Positions 16,751 to 25,861 are shown, counted from the stretch's first letter. The stretch is DNA of 35,630 bases from Ichthyobacteriaceae bacterium (GCA_023145615.1 JAGLDK010000009.1:1-35630), one strand, 5' to 3'. Program-made: numbers and translations. Notes: generated from the letters alone by a model not told the origin.

Positions 16751-18598
16751 TTATTCTACAGTAACCGATTTTGCCAGATTACGAGGCTGATCAACATTAC
16801 AACCTCTCATAATTGCAATATGATAGGAAAGTAATTGTAATGGAATAGTAGAAATTATTGTTGATAATTCTTCAGCCACCTGAGGCATCTCAATACAATG
16901 GTCTGCTATAGCTCTAATTGCTGTATCTCCTTTATTTACTACTGCAATAATTTTACCTTTTCGGGCTTTTAATTCTTGCACATTAGATAATATTTTTTCG
17001 TAATATCCCTTTTTTGTTGCGATAACTACCACAGGCATTTTTTCGTCAATTAACGCAATAGGACCATGTTTCATTTCAGCTGCTGGATAGCCTTCTGCAT
17101 GAATGTATGATATCTCTTTAAGTTTTAAAGCCCCTTCTAATGCCGAAGGAAAGTTATAACCTCTTCCTAAATACAAGAAATTAGGAGAGTCTTTATAAAC
17201 CTTAGCTATTTCTTTTATTGCTTCTTCTGATTTTAATGTTTCCTCAATTTTTTTAGGTATTTCTTGTAAATCTTTTAGTAACTCTTTAACTCTTGATTTT
17301 GAAAGCGCCCCATTTTCTTGCCCCAATTTTATAGCCATCATAGCAAGTACCGTAATTTGAGTGGTAAAAGCTTTTGTTGATGCTACTCCAATTTCTGGTC
17401 CGGCGTGGGTGTAAGTACCTGCATCTGTTTCTCGTGCAATTGTTGATCCTACAACATTACATACTCCGTAAACAAAAGCACCTTTTTCTTTGGCCATTTT
17501 TATAGCCGCTAATGTATCGGCAGTTTCTCCCGATTGCGAAATTGCAATTACAATATCTTTTTCGGTAATAATAGGATTTCTATATCTAAACTCACTACCA
17601 TATTCAACTTCTACCGGAATACGTGCTAAATCTTCAAACAAATATTCGGCAACCAAACCAGCGTGCCACGATGTACCACAACCAACAATAATTATTCTGT
17701 TAGCATTTTTAAATCGTTCAATATTATCTCTAATTCCAGATATAGATATTTTAGAATCTTTTAAATTAACCTTTCCCCTTAAAGTATCGGCAACAGCTTC
17801 TGGCTGTTCATGAATTTCTTTAATCATAAAATGGTCGTAACCACCTTTTTCAATTTGTTCAAGGTTAAGTTCTAATTCCTGAATATATGATTCGGTAATA
17901 GTACCGTCTTGTATTTTTCTAACTTTAATTTCTTCGTTTGGTTTAATAACCGCCATTTCACCATCCTCAAGGTAAATAGCATTTTTGGTGTACTCAATAA
18001 ACGGCGAAGCATCCGACCCAATAAAATATTCGCTAAAATTTTCTCCAATTCCAATAGCCAAAGGGCTACCAAGCTTGGCAACTACTAATTCTTCTTTTCT
18101 ATCAGTATCGTAAACAGCAATAGCATAAGCACCAATTATTTGTGTTAGGGCTAATTGTACAGCTCTACCAATGCTAATGTCGTTTTTAATTTTAATGTCT
18201 TCAATTAAATTAACAAGCACTTCGGTATCAGTATCACTATGAAAAACATAGCCTCTGCCAATTAATTCGGCTTTTATAGTATCGTAATTTTCTATTATAC
18301 CATTATGTATTAAAACAATTTTACCTGAGTTTGAAGCATGAGGGTGAGAGTTTCTATCGCTAGGCTCTCCATGAGTAGCCCAACGCGTATGTCCTATACA
18401 TATTGTGCCATGGGTGTTATGATTTTTAGCTTCATTTTCAAGCTCAATAACTTTACCTTGCTTTTTTATAACATTCATACTTCCGTTTGCAATTGCAACT
18501 CCGGCGCTATCATAACCTCTATATTCTAATCTTTTTAATCCATTAATTACAATTGGGTACGCTTTGCGATGTCCAATATATCCAACAATTCCACACAT
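16751..18598 (-). CDS. glmS: Glutamine-fructose-6-phosphate aminotransferase
   Basis: This 615-residue GlmS converts fructose-6-phosphate and glutamine to glucosamine-6-phosphate, the first step toward UDP-GlcNAc for peptidoglycan and LPS. The N-terminal glutaminase domain starts with the nucleophile Cys2 (MCGIVGYIGHRKAYP). It has the RGYDSAGVAI and HTRWATHGEPSDRNSHPH motifs. Two SIS sugar-isomerase domains follow (IVGCGTSWHAGLVAEYLFED and the SQSGETADTLAAI loop; then LGRGYNFPSALEGALKLKEISYIHAEGYPAAEMKHGP), and the protein ends in NLAKSVTVE as expected. Full length and intact. No glmS ribozyme is seen upstream, as expected outside Firmicutes. Confidence 0.98.
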   Translation of the reverse strand: MCGIVGYIGHRKAYPIVINGLKRLEYRGYDSAGVAIANGSMNVIKKQGKVIELENEAKNHNTHGTICIGHTRWATHGEPSDRNSHPHASNSGKIVLIHNGIIENYDTIKAELIGRGYVFHSDTDTEVLVNLIEDIKIKNDISIGRAVQLALTQIIGAYAIAVYDTDRKEELVVAKLGSPLAIGIGENFSEYFIGSDASPFIEYTKNAIYLEDGEMAVIKPNEEIKVRKIQDGTITESYIQELELNLEQIEKGGYDHFMIKEIHEQPEAVADTLRGKVNLKDSKISISGIRDNIERFKNANRIIIVGCGTSWHAGLVAEYLFEDLARIPVEVEYGSEFRYRNPIITEKDIVIAISQSGETADTLAAIKMAKEKGAFVYGVCNVVGSTIARETDAGTYTHAGPEIGVASTKAFTTQITVLAMMAIKLGQENGALSKSRVKELLKDLQEIPKKIEETLKSEEAIKEIAKVYKDSPNFLYLGRGYNFPSALEGALKLKEISYIHAEGYPAAEMKHGPIALIDEKMPVVVIATKKGYYEKILSNVQELKARKGKIIAVVNKGDTAIRAIADHCIEMPQVAEELSTIISTIPLQLLSYHIAIMRGCNVDQPRNLAKSVTVE

Positions 18599-18959
18599 AG
18601 TTTTTTGTATTTGTAAGTGATATTTTCATATCAATTTAAATTGTAATTGAGTTATACATATTAAAGTACGAAATTATTAGTTAAGTAATTTTTAAGGATA
18701 AGTTGCACATTTAGGGTTAAATACTATTGTGCAGAACTAAATAATAGTTATTACTTTATAATATACGGGTATTCAAATAGTTAGGTATTTATTGTGAAAT
18801 GGTGAACACGCACCTTTTTACAATAAATAATAATGGAAGAAATTTGGTGTAATTATTAAACTAATATAGTTTTCATTTTAGTAATAAAATATAAAACACG
18901 AAAAAACCCCAATACATACGAGTAAAGGGGTTTTGATATTAAAGTGTATTTTCTTAAAA
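18599..18959. other. Spacer upstream of glmS
   Basis: This region of 361 bases holds the glmS promoter zone. A -7-like box, TACTTTAA on the minus strand (plus 18661-18668), lies about 65 bases before the start. It also holds the terminator of the DUF4270 gene at 18903-18934. Nothing else is visible. Confidence 0.45.
18903..18934 (-). terminator. Terminator of the DUF4270 gene
   Basis: AAAACCCC (18903-18910) pairs with GGGGTTTT (18927-18934) around a 16-base loop. On the minus strand it is followed by T residues. It lies 25 bases beyond the stop of the lipoprotein gene. Confidence 0.75.
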
Positions 18960-20390
18960 TTATTTTACTTCTGTATATTTTATTTCAAGCACTAGTGGAT
19001 TTTTTGCTGATTTATTTCCATTAACAATTACTTTATCGAAACTAGAATTAGGCGATTTACTTTCTAGTAAAAGCTTATAGTTTGTGTATTTATTGTTAAT
19101 TACCTGATGTATGTATCGTGTTATTCTAAACTTATAGCACATTTCGTCTTTATCTAAAATACCACCAAAACTGTATTGTTCTGCCAATTCGTCCATTAAA
19201 ACTAAACCGTCATTAAAAGTTCTTAAAGATAATGATTGAGGTAAAGAATTAACGTCAATATTTTTATCAGCAATACTAATTTTAAGAGTAGCCTGATTAA
19301 TTAACCAATTGTTTTTAGTTAAACTATCAATTAAATTTTCTTTGTTGAATAATTTAATTCCAACACCAACACCAGCCATTCCTTGTATGTATAGCTTTTC
19401 TTCTCCTTTTATACTATCAGGTTTTGTTATTGCACGATCTAAATCGGTACCCGAAGTAGTACGGATAAATTTATAGCTATTTATTATATCTGATTCGTTA
19501 CTAAAGTTGAAAGTATATTTTTTAACTTTTTTATCAGCATTGTTTTTGTAGTAAATAACAACAGATGCTTTGTCGGTCATATTAAATGAGTAAACCGATC
19601 CATCAGAACTTTCAGTACTTAATACCAATCCTTTAAACTTTGTTAGTAAATCCGAATTACTATTAAAGTAATTGTAATCATCATCAACAAGATCTTGAAA
19701 AAAGTTAGTATTTAACTTAAATCTAACATTTGGTATTGAATCTTTTTCTTCTCTATTAGTTTGAGTATTGAAATACGTAAACGGAACTCTAAATTTACTT
19801 TCCTCTAACTTAATTAAACTCCCATCGGTTTTTGCATTACTTAAAGGTGCAAAATTTTCGGTGGAATAAAGTTCTTGTCCTAAAACAAATTCTTCGTTCG
19901 AATAGTATACTGTATTATCATCAATAGTTTTATCTAGCAACGATATTTTTAAATTTATTGGTAGTTTCATGTTATTAATACCTCCGTAAATTGAGTCGGT
20001 ATTAAAATTTGCAACAGTAATTGTTGAGTCTCCTGAATCTACAATTTGGTTTCTGCCTAAATATGGAAGTGTAAGCACTACTGAATCAACTTTTGCCGAG
20101 CTTCCGAAATCGAAACCAGAAATAGGCAAGTTAGGTTCAATAGCAAAAGAGTTTTTAATAACACCAAATGTAGCATCGTTATATGCTCCTACCAAAGCAA
20201 AAGCCAATTTGCTTGTAACAACACTATCTACAACATTAAATGCAGTTACTGAGCGGTCAATATAAGTGTCTCCTACAAGTTCATTACCATCAATAAGATT
20301 ATTTCCAATACTATTTGCGTTTTTAGTACAACTTGTAAAAGAAATTGATAGGTATAATGAAAGAAATAATTTTAAGGCATGTTTTCCCAT
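18960..20390 (-). CDS. DUF4270 family lipoprotein
   Basis: This 476-residue exported protein has an N-terminal hydrophobic signal and a lipobox-like end (SISFTSC, Cys21). The Cys is followed by CTKNANSIGNNLIDGNELVGDT, the usual opening of DUF4270 proteins, a Bacteroidota family of unknown function. The body is beta-rich with strand-like segments such as VDSVVLTLPYLGR and NFSNESDIINSYKF, and no enzymatic motif is visible. It ends PLVLEIKYTEVK, as DUF4270 members typically end in a strand reading LxIxYT. In Bacteroidota this gene is commonly found beside the starch-synthase-like gene and panC, as here. It probably faces the periplasm or is surface-bound; its role is unknown. Confidence 0.85.
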   Translation of the reverse strand: MGKHALKLFLSLYLSISFTSCTKNANSIGNNLIDGNELVGDTYIDRSVTAFNVVDSVVTSKLAFALVGAYNDATFGVIKNSFAIEPNLPISGFDFGSSAKVDSVVLTLPYLGRNQIVDSGDSTITVANFNTDSIYGGINNMKLPINLKISLLDKTIDDNTVYYSNEEFVLGQELYSTENFAPLSNAKTDGSLIKLEESKFRVPFTYFNTQTNREEKDSIPNVRFKLNTNFFQDLVDDDYNYFNSNSDLLTKFKGLVLSTESSDGSVYSFNMTDKASVVIYYKNNADKKVKKYTFNFSNESDIINSYKFIRTTSGTDLDRAITKPDSIKGEEKLYIQGMAGVGVGIKLFNKENLIDSLTKNNWLINQATLKISIADKNIDVNSLPQSLSLRTFNDGLVLMDELAEQYSFGGILDKDEMCYKFRITRYIHQVINNKYTNYKLLLESKSPNSSFDKVIVNGNKSAKNPLVLEIKYTEVK

Positions 20391-20439
20391 TTGTTTATTT
20401 CCGGTATTAAAAGGTTAGGTATAGTTTTTTGAATAAGAA

Positions 20440-20479
20440 ATTCAATCTAAACTTACAATTTTATAAGTTTAGATTGAAT
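20440..20479 (-). terminator. Terminator-like hairpin after the starch-synthase-like gene
   Basis: A 16-bp perfect stem (20440-20455 with 20464-20479) encloses loop CAATTTTA. On the minus strand it is followed by TTTCTTATT. It lies 18 bases past the stop of the minus-strand gene at 20497 and 50 bases before the DUF4270 start. The lipoprotein gene may therefore have its own promoter or be fed by readthrough. Confidence 0.75.
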
Positions 20480-20496
20480 AAATAAAAGGTAAGTAA

Positions 20497-21309
20497 TTAC
20501 TCTCCTAAAATTTCGTTGTGATAAAACGCATTATATGGCTCTCCAAATGTTTCAACATCTTGAAAACCTAAAGTTGGTTTGTCTGAAGCTTTTATGTAAT
20601 CCGAAAGTTCATCGTTAAGATCTTTACTTCCTTCAATAATACCATCAGCAAAACTCATTGCAAATTTTGTAAGGTTATTAAAAGTAGGCTTTTCAATTAA
20701 ATCAAGTCTTTCGTCAGTAATACCATCAAATTTAATTTTATCAACTAAACCTGCGTTAATTTCTTCGTTGTTATCGTAGTTATAAGCCGATGCAACAATT
20801 TTACAATCAGCAAAAGCCGGATCATCAGCAAATAAAGTTTTAGCATACATAGGTAGCAAACTTGCCATCCAACCGTTTACATGAATTACATCAGGTCCCC
20901 AGTTTAATTTTTTTACTGTTTCTAAAACTCCTTTAGCAAAAAATATTGCTCTTTCATCGTTGTCCTCAAACAACTTCCCATCAGCATCTTTATTAACAAA
21001 CTTACGTTTAAAGTACTCTTCGTTATCTATAAAGTAAACTTGTAATCTTTCTTTCGGAATAGATGCAACTTTAATAATTAGTGGCTGATCAAGGTCATTA
21101 ACTACTAAGTTCATTCCCGATAGACGAATCACCTCATGCAACTGGTGTCTTCTTTCGTTAATAACTCCATAACGTGGCATGAAAATTCTAACTTCATTGT
21201 TCAATTCGTTCATTTTCTTTGGCGCCTCCAAAGACATTGTCGAAACTTGATTTTCTTCAAGATATGGCGTAACCTCCGACGATACGTATAAAATTCTTCT
21301 TTTTTTCAT
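20497..21309 (-). CDS. Starch/glycogen synthase-like N-terminal domain protein
   Basis: This 270-residue protein matches the N-terminal Rossmann half of GT5 glycogen/starch synthases. It opens with MKKRRILYVSSEVTPYLEEN and contains a middle NEVRIFMPRYGVINERRHQ and PDVIHVNGWMASLLPMYAKT, the segment that in GlgA reads DVVHAHDWH. I start it at the ATG at 21309; an upstream in-frame ATG at 21348 would add 13 unconserved residues. The ADP-glucose-binding KTGGL motif of GlgA is replaced by ENQVSTM, and the whole C-terminal catalytic half is absent. Catalysis as a glycogen synthase is therefore unlikely. Short forms like this are widespread in Bacteroidota next to panC. Database labels of glycogen synthase should be treated with care. 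Confidence 0.8.
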   Translation of the reverse strand: MKKRRILYVSSEVTPYLEENQVSTMSLEAPKKMNELNNEVRIFMPRYGVINERRHQLHEVIRLSGMNLVVNDLDQPLIIKVASIPKERLQVYFIDNEEYFKRKFVNKDADGKLFEDNDERAIFFAKGVLETVKKLNWGPDVIHVNGWMASLLPMYAKTLFADDPAFADCKIVASAYNYDNNEEINAGLVDKIKFDGITDERLDLIEKPTFNNLTKFAMSFADGIIEGSKDLNDELSDYIKASDKPTLGFQDVETFGEPYNAFYHNEILGE

Positions 21310-21336
21310 GTGTAGAAAATGAAATGATTGCATATA

Positions 21337-21394
21337 ATAATTTTGCAAAAGTACAAATTCTATCGATTAAATAACAGCTTTTATGTTAGCTTTG
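21337..21394. promoter_or_regulatory. Divergent promoter region, panC and GT5-like gene
   Basis: Two good matches to the Bacteroidota -7 box TAnnTTTG lie back to back. TAGCTTTG at 21387-21394 is on the plus strand, 20 bases before panC. TACTTTTG on the minus strand (plus 21344-21351) is about 35 bases before the GT5-like gene. The -33 TTTG elements are not clear. Confidence 0.5.
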
Positions 21395-21413
21395 CAATAA
21401 AATTTATAAAAAG

Positions 21414-22256
21414 ATGCTGATTTTCAATTCAAAAGTAGATTTAAACTCGTATATTACTAGTCAAAAATCATTAAATAAAACCATTGGTTTTGTGCCAACA
21501 ATGGGAGCACTTCATAATGGGCATACATCATTAGTAAATTACTCTACAGCTAATAATGACATTACAATTGTTAGCATTTTTGTAAATCCAACTCAATTTA
21601 ATAACCCCAACGATTTAAAAAAATATCCAAGAACCTTAGGTTCTGATTCTGAGTTGTTAGCACAGCATAATGTTGATGTAATTTATGCGCCAACTACCGA
21701 AGATATATACGGAAAAAACGTTGAATCGGTAAAATATAACTTCGATGGATTAGACGAGGTAATGGAGGGGGAGCATCGTATAGGACACTTTGATGGTGTG
21801 GGTACAATTGTTAAGCTTTTGTTTGATAATGTACAGCCTGATAATGCTTATTTTGGAGAGAAGGATTTTCAACAACTCCAGATAATAAAAAAACTGGTAG
21901 AAATTACCGATTTAACGGTTAAAGTGATAGGTTGTGCCATAATTAGAGAAGATGATGGCCTAGCAATGAGCTCAAGAAACGTAAGATTAAGTTCAGAACA
22001 ACGTACAGAATCGCCTTTAATATATAAAACCATAAAGCAAGCTACAGTAATTGCAAAAACCGAATCTATTGATAAAGCAAATGCTTTTGTTGAAAAAACG
22101 TTTAAAGAAAGCAAAACGCTAAAGCTTGAGTATTTCGAAATTAGAGATGAGCAAACTTTGAGTTTACAAACCAATTATAAACAAAATGTAAATTATAGAG
22201 CTTTTGTTGCAGTTTTTGCAGGAGATGTTAGGTTAATTGATAATGTTAAAGTGTAG
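21414..22256 (+). CDS. panC: Pantothenate synthetase
   Basis: This 280-residue enzyme joins pantoate and beta-alanine with ATP to give pantothenate, the precursor of coenzyme A. The ATP-binding HIGH-like motif is in FVPTMGALHNGHTSLV (HNGH 34-37). The FFGEKDFQQLQ-type motif is present as AYFGEKDFQQLQIIKKLV, and the KMSKS-like loop reads GLAMSSRNVRLS. Length is normal. The panD gene follows 223 bases downstream with its own -7 box. Confidence 0.97.
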   Translation: MLIFNSKVDLNSYITSQKSLNKTIGFVPTMGALHNGHTSLVNYSTANNDITIVSIFVNPTQFNNPNDLKKYPRTLGSDSELLAQHNVDVIYAPTTEDIYGKNVESVKYNFDGLDEVMEGEHRIGHFDGVGTIVKLLFDNVQPDNAYFGEKDFQQLQIIKKLVEITDLTVKVIGCAIIREDDGLAMSSRNVRLSSEQRTESPLIYKTIKQATVIAKTESIDKANAFVEKTFKESKTLKLEYFEIRDEQTLSLQTNYKQNVNYRAFVAVFAGDVRLIDNVKV

Positions 22257-22386
22257 TGTTTATTATATTTTTATAAAATATTCAACAAAAAACACACTTA
22301 TAAATGCTTGATTTTAAGTAATAATATAAGATATTGTGCTTTTTTATTAGGCAATATAATTAATCTAAATTCTAAACTATTTTAAT

Positions 22387-22394
22387 TACTTTTG
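22387..22394 (+). promoter_or_regulatory. -7 promoter box for panD
   Basis: TACTTTTG fits the Bacteroidota consensus TAnnTTTG and lies 85 bases upstream of the panD start. This suggests panD can be transcribed separately from panC. Confidence 0.45.
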
Positions 22395-22479
22395 CACGCA
22401 CAAATAAAAAATAACTAAACGCTTAGTAATATTGGTAGTACATACCAAAATGTTGCTATTGTTTATAAAAAATTATACG

Positions 22480-22827
22480 ATGAATATTGAGGTTGTAAAA
22501 TCTAAAATTCACAGAGTAAAAGTTACAGGTGCCGATTTAAATTATATTGGCAGTATTACTATTGATGAAGATTTGTTAGACGCTGCTAACATTATTGAAG
22601 GAGAAAAAGTACATATTGTAAATATCAATAATGGAAACCGATTAGTAACTTATGCTATTAAGGGAGAAAGAGGTAGAGGCGAAATTAATTTAAATGGTCC
22701 TGCGGCACGTTTGGTTGCTAAAGACGATATTGTAATTATAATTTCTTACGCTAGTATGGAGTTTGAAGAAGCCAAAGAGTTTAAACCTTGGTTAGTTTTT
22801 CCAAACGAAACCGATAATTCTTTGTAG
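22480..22827 (+). CDS. panD: Aspartate 1-decarboxylase
   Basis: This 115-residue pyruvoyl-dependent enzyme makes beta-alanine from aspartate for PanC. I start it at the ATG at 22480 ([20 protein letters not shown]). The in-frame ATG at 22432 would add 16 hydrophobic residues not found in the family. The self-cleavage site is G24-S25 in NYIGSITID; Ser25 becomes the pyruvoyl group. The later motifs [35 protein letters not shown] and DIVIIISYA are intact. Confidence 0.96.
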   Translation: MNIEVVKSKIHRVKVTGADLNYIGSITIDEDLLDAANIIEGEKVHIVNINNGNRLVTYAIKGERGRGEINLNGPAARLVAKDDIVIIISYASMEFEEAKEFKPWLVFPNETDNSL

Positions 22828-22891
22828 TATTTAACTTGAAAACTTTAATAGATGCTTATTTTTATTAAGTTTACAACGTAAAAACATACCA

Positions 22892-22939
22892 CCGGTAATG
22901 GGATTTGCTAACTTTAGCAAGTTAAATTACCGGATTTTT
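22892..22939 (+). terminator. Nested hairpin with T run before the UPF0104 gene
   Basis: CCGGTAAT (22892-22899) pairs with ATTACCGG (22926-22933). Inside, TTGCTA (22905-22910) pairs with TAGCAA (22915-22920) around ACTT. A TTTTT run follows at 22935-22939. It can end the panD transcript, but it stops only 14 bases before the next start codon. The inner arm also contains TAACTTTA, a weak -7-like box. Confidence 0.65.
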
Positions 22940-22953
22940 AATTTACTATTGAA

Positions 22954-23955
22954 ATGAATAAAAAACTACTATCAACATTAAAGTACTCGATATTTATAAT
23001 TTTAGGTATAGTACTTATATACTTGGTTTTTAAAGATACCGACATTGATAAAATGATTTCGGATTTAGAGCATGCCGATTATAGATATGTGATTTTATCT
23101 TTTGTTTTAGGTTATTTAGCTTACGTATCTAGGGCGTTACGATGGGTTATTTTACTTGAGCCAATGGGATATAAACCAAAAGCAATTAATGCCATAAATT
23201 CTGTTGCAATAACATATTTTACAAATTTGGCATTGCCACGAGCAGGAGAAATTACACGAGCTACCACACTAAGTAAAACCGAAAATATTCCGGTTGAAAA
23301 ACTATTAGGAACTATTTTATTAGAAAGGGTAATTGATTTTATTTTTCTTTTCGGAATACTTGCTGCTACTTTTATATTGCGTTTCGATGATTTTGTTGAG
23401 TTTATAAACATAGTTTTAAATAGTAATGCTGAAACTACTGCCAATTCCGACTCAAATATTTTAATATACTTTTTTGCAATTATTGCTGTTAGTTTTGGAA
23501 CTGCTTTTTTATTACGAAATAAAATTAAAAAAACCAATATATACTTTAAAATACGAGAGTTTGTAAAGGGGTTAATTGAAGGAGTAAAAACAATTAAGCA
23601 CCTTAAAAAGAAATGGTTATTTGTGGCCCACAGTGTATTTATTTGGGTTATGTATTATTTAATGGTTTACGTTGTGTTTTTTGCAATGCCCGAAACCAGC
23701 AACCTTACAATGTCTGACGGTTTGTTTTTAATGGCTGTTGGAGCTTTAGGAATGGTAGCACCTGTGCCAGGAGGACTTGGAGCTTACCACGGAGCAGTTA
23801 TTATTGGTATTAGTTTAATAGGATTGTCGGTTGATACTGGTAGAAGTTTTGCAATTATAGTACATACAACTCAATCGTTAATTGCTTTAATTTTCGGAAC
23901 AATTGCAGTTGTAATGATTTCTTTTGCCAAGAAAAAAAACAGTACTGATAAGTAA
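22954..23955 (+). CDS. UPF0104/MprF-type integral membrane protein
   Basis: This 333-residue protein has about eight transmembrane helices and belongs to the lysylphosphatidylglycerol synthase transmembrane-region family (PF03706, AglD/MprF flippase-like). Diagnostic features are YVSRALRWVILLEPMGYKP, TNLALPRAGEITRATTLSKT, GTILLERVIDFIFLF and the C-terminal GALGMVAPVPGGLGAYHGAVI. The soluble aminoacyl transferase domain of full MprF is absent, so it would only move or handle lipids. The exact substrate is unknown. It stands in the region that commonly follows panD in Bacteroidota. Confidence 0.85.
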   Translation: MNKKLLSTLKYSIFIILGIVLIYLVFKDTDIDKMISDLEHADYRYVILSFVLGYLAYVSRALRWVILLEPMGYKPKAINAINSVAITYFTNLALPRAGEITRATTLSKTENIPVEKLLGTILLERVIDFIFLFGILAATFILRFDDFVEFINIVLNSNAETTANSDSNILIYFFAIIAVSFGTAFLLRNKIKKTNIYFKIREFVKGLIEGVKTIKHLKKKWLFVAHSVFIWVMYYLMVYVVFFAMPETSNLTMSDGLFLMAVGALGMVAPVPGGLGAYHGAVIIGISLIGLSVDTGRSFAIIVHTTQSLIALIFGTIAVVMISFAKKKNSTDK

Positions 23956-24003
23956 AGTTTTAAAATAATATTTCTGAGTTTTTTATAAAAAAAAATATAA
24001 TTT

Positions 24004-24420
24004 ATGGATTTAATATCTCTTCATTCAAATTGGTCGTTAGCAGTAATATTATTGTTGCTTATTTCAATTGTCAATTCAATTTTTCGAATTATTACAAAAG
24101 GTGGTTTCGGAATATCAGATAAAAAGTTTAGCAGATACGCACTAATTTCGGTTATTATTCAAGTAGGTTTAGGAATTTACTCGTACTTAAATTCGGTAAT
24201 AACCAAAATGGCAATGAAGGATTTTGGAGGAGCAATGAAAAATTCGGATTTACGATTATATGCCGTAGAGCACCCATCAACAGTTGTGTTAGCAGTAGTT
24301 TCGATAGTTTATGGATTTATTAAGACAAAAACTGCCGAAAATGATAACGCAAAACATAAAAATATTGTTATCTTCTACACTATTGGTTTGGTGTTAATAT
24401 TATTACGAATGCCTTACTAA
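24004..24420 (+). CDS. Conserved four-helix membrane protein
   Basis: This 138-residue protein has four hydrophobic segments (about residues 10-30, 45-66, 88-108 and 118-136). It resembles short Bacteroidota proteins that databases often label cytochrome b. Shared features are an N-terminal LHSNWS-type segment, a middle with LRLYAVEHPS, and a C-terminal KHKNIVIFYTIGLVLILL. Histidines H7, the one in AVEHP and the one in KHK could bind a metal or haem, but this is not demonstrated. It lies 48 bases after the UPF0104 gene on the same strand. Confidence 0.65.
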   Translation: MDLISLHSNWSLAVILLLLISIVNSIFRIITKGGFGISDKKFSRYALISVIIQVGLGIYSYLNSVITKMAMKDFGGAMKNSDLRLYAVEHPSTVVLAVVSIVYGFIKTKTAENDNAKHKNIVIFYTIGLVLILLRMPY

Positions 24421-24476
24421 TTACTACGCTTTACCCAAGCCATTTAATATTGATTAACTTATAAAATAATTAGGTT

Positions 24477-25697
24477 GTGATAGAACAAAATACAATAGTT
24501 TACGAAAGAGCTGTTTTAGTTGGTGTTATTTCTAATAAACAAAACGAAGAACGATCTGACGAATATCTTGATGAATTAGAGTTTTTAGCAGAAACTGCCG
24601 GAGCCGAAGTGTATAAACGATTTAAACAAAGGCTTGATGTTCCACATCCTAAAACATTTATAGGTACGGGTAAGTTAGAAGAATTACGACAATATATTGA
24701 AGGGCATAATATTGATATTGCAATTTTCGACGATGAATTATCTCCTGCTCAAATACGTAATATCGAAAAGGTTATTGAAATAAAAATTCTTGACCGTACC
24801 AACCTTATTCTTGATATTTTTGCCCAACGTGCAACAAGTTCTTATGCACGTACTCAGGTTGAATTAGCTCAATATAATTATCTATTACCACGCCTTACAA
24901 ACATGTGGACTCACCTATCGAAACAAAAAGGTGGTATTGGAATGAAAGGACCCGGAGAAACAGAAATAGAAACCGACCGAAGAATTGTAAGAGACAGAAT
25001 TTCGTTATTAAAAGGAAAGTTAAAGAAGATTGATAGCCAAATGTCGGTGCAACGCAAAAACCGTGGAAAAATGGTTCGTGTGGCACTTGTAGGTTATACC
25101 AATGTTGGTAAATCAACTTTAATGAATGTTTTGAGTAAATCGGATGTATTTGCCGAAAACAAACTTTTTGCAACACTTGATACTACAGTTAGAAAAGTAG
25201 TAGTTGATAATCTACCTTTTTTATTAACCGATACTGTTGGTTTTATACGCAAACTTCCACACCAGCTTGTTGAATCGTTTAAATCAACGCTTGACGAAGT
25301 TAGAGAAGCCGATTTGTTAATACATGTTGTTGATATATCTCATAAAAATTTCGAGGAGCATATTGATTCGGTAAATTTAACATTATCGGAAATTAATAGT
25401 TCGGATAAACCAACAATTTTGGTTTTCAATAAAATTGATGCTTTCTCGTATGTTGAAAAAGAAGAAGACGATTTAACGCCACGTTTAAAAGAAAATAATT
25501 CGTTAGACGATTGGAAAAAAACATGGATGGCTAAAATGGGCAAACATGTAATTTTTATATCAGCAAAAGACAAAGAAAACATAGTAGAACTTAAGCGTTT
25601 AATGTATAACGAAGTACGAAGAATACATATTGAACGTTTCCCTTACAACGATTTCCTTTTCCCTGATTATGAAGGAATGGATACCGAAGAGGAATAA
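24477..25697 (+). CDS. hflX: GTPase HflX
   Basis: This 406-residue ribosome-associated GTPase splits stalled or hibernating ribosomes after stress. It starts with GTG; no better ATG is near. The N-terminal HflX domain contains PHPKTFIGTGKLEELRQYI and FDDELSPAQIRNIEK. The coiled-coil linker includes the signature QKGGIGMKGPGETEIETDRR. The G domain has G1 at GYTNVGKST (206-214), G3 at DTVGF (252-256) and G4 at NKID (318-321). The Tyr-rich acidic tail is typical of Bacteroidota HflX. A long palindromic terminator follows. Confidence 0.96.
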   Translation: MIEQNTIVYERAVLVGVISNKQNEERSDEYLDELEFLAETAGAEVYKRFKQRLDVPHPKTFIGTGKLEELRQYIEGHNIDIAIFDDELSPAQIRNIEKVIEIKILDRTNLILDIFAQRATSSYARTQVELAQYNYLLPRLTNMWTHLSKQKGGIGMKGPGETEIETDRRIVRDRISLLKGKLKKIDSQMSVQRKNRGKMVRVALVGYTNVGKSTLMNVLSKSDVFAENKLFATLDTTVRKVVVDNLPFLLTDTVGFIRKLPHQLVESFKSTLDEVREADLLIHVVDISHKNFEEHIDSVNLTLSEINSSDKPTILVFNKIDAFSYVEKEEDDLTPRLKENNSLDDWKKTWMAKMGKHVIFISAKDKENIVELKRLMYNEVRRIHIERFPYNDFLFPDYEGMDTEEE

Positions 25698-25751
25698 AAT
25701 TAATTTATAATGGTGTTTTGCAAACAAATAAATGTGTTGTAAAACTTAATA

Positions 25752-25807
25752 TAAAAACAAAAAAGCAGTAAGTTATTAGCTAATAACTTACTGCTTTTTT
25801 GTTTTTA
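25752..25807. terminator. 56-base perfect palindrome, bidirectional terminator
   Basis: Positions 25752-25779 and 25780-25807 are perfect reverse complements with the centre in TTAGCTAA. The core arm is GCAGTAAGTTATTAG, flanked by A runs on the left and T runs on the right, so it works on both strands. It lies between the convergent hflX and minus-strand membrane gene. Confidence 0.9.
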
Positions 25808-25861
25808 ATACTTGAAATAAAGCTAATTTTAAATTGTCTTTAATCAAGCTTTAAACTAACC

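Noticed and set aside
18599-18700. glmS ribozyme upstream of glmS
   Set aside because: The leader is short and AT-rich without the conserved ribozyme core, which is essentially limited to Gram-positive bacteria.
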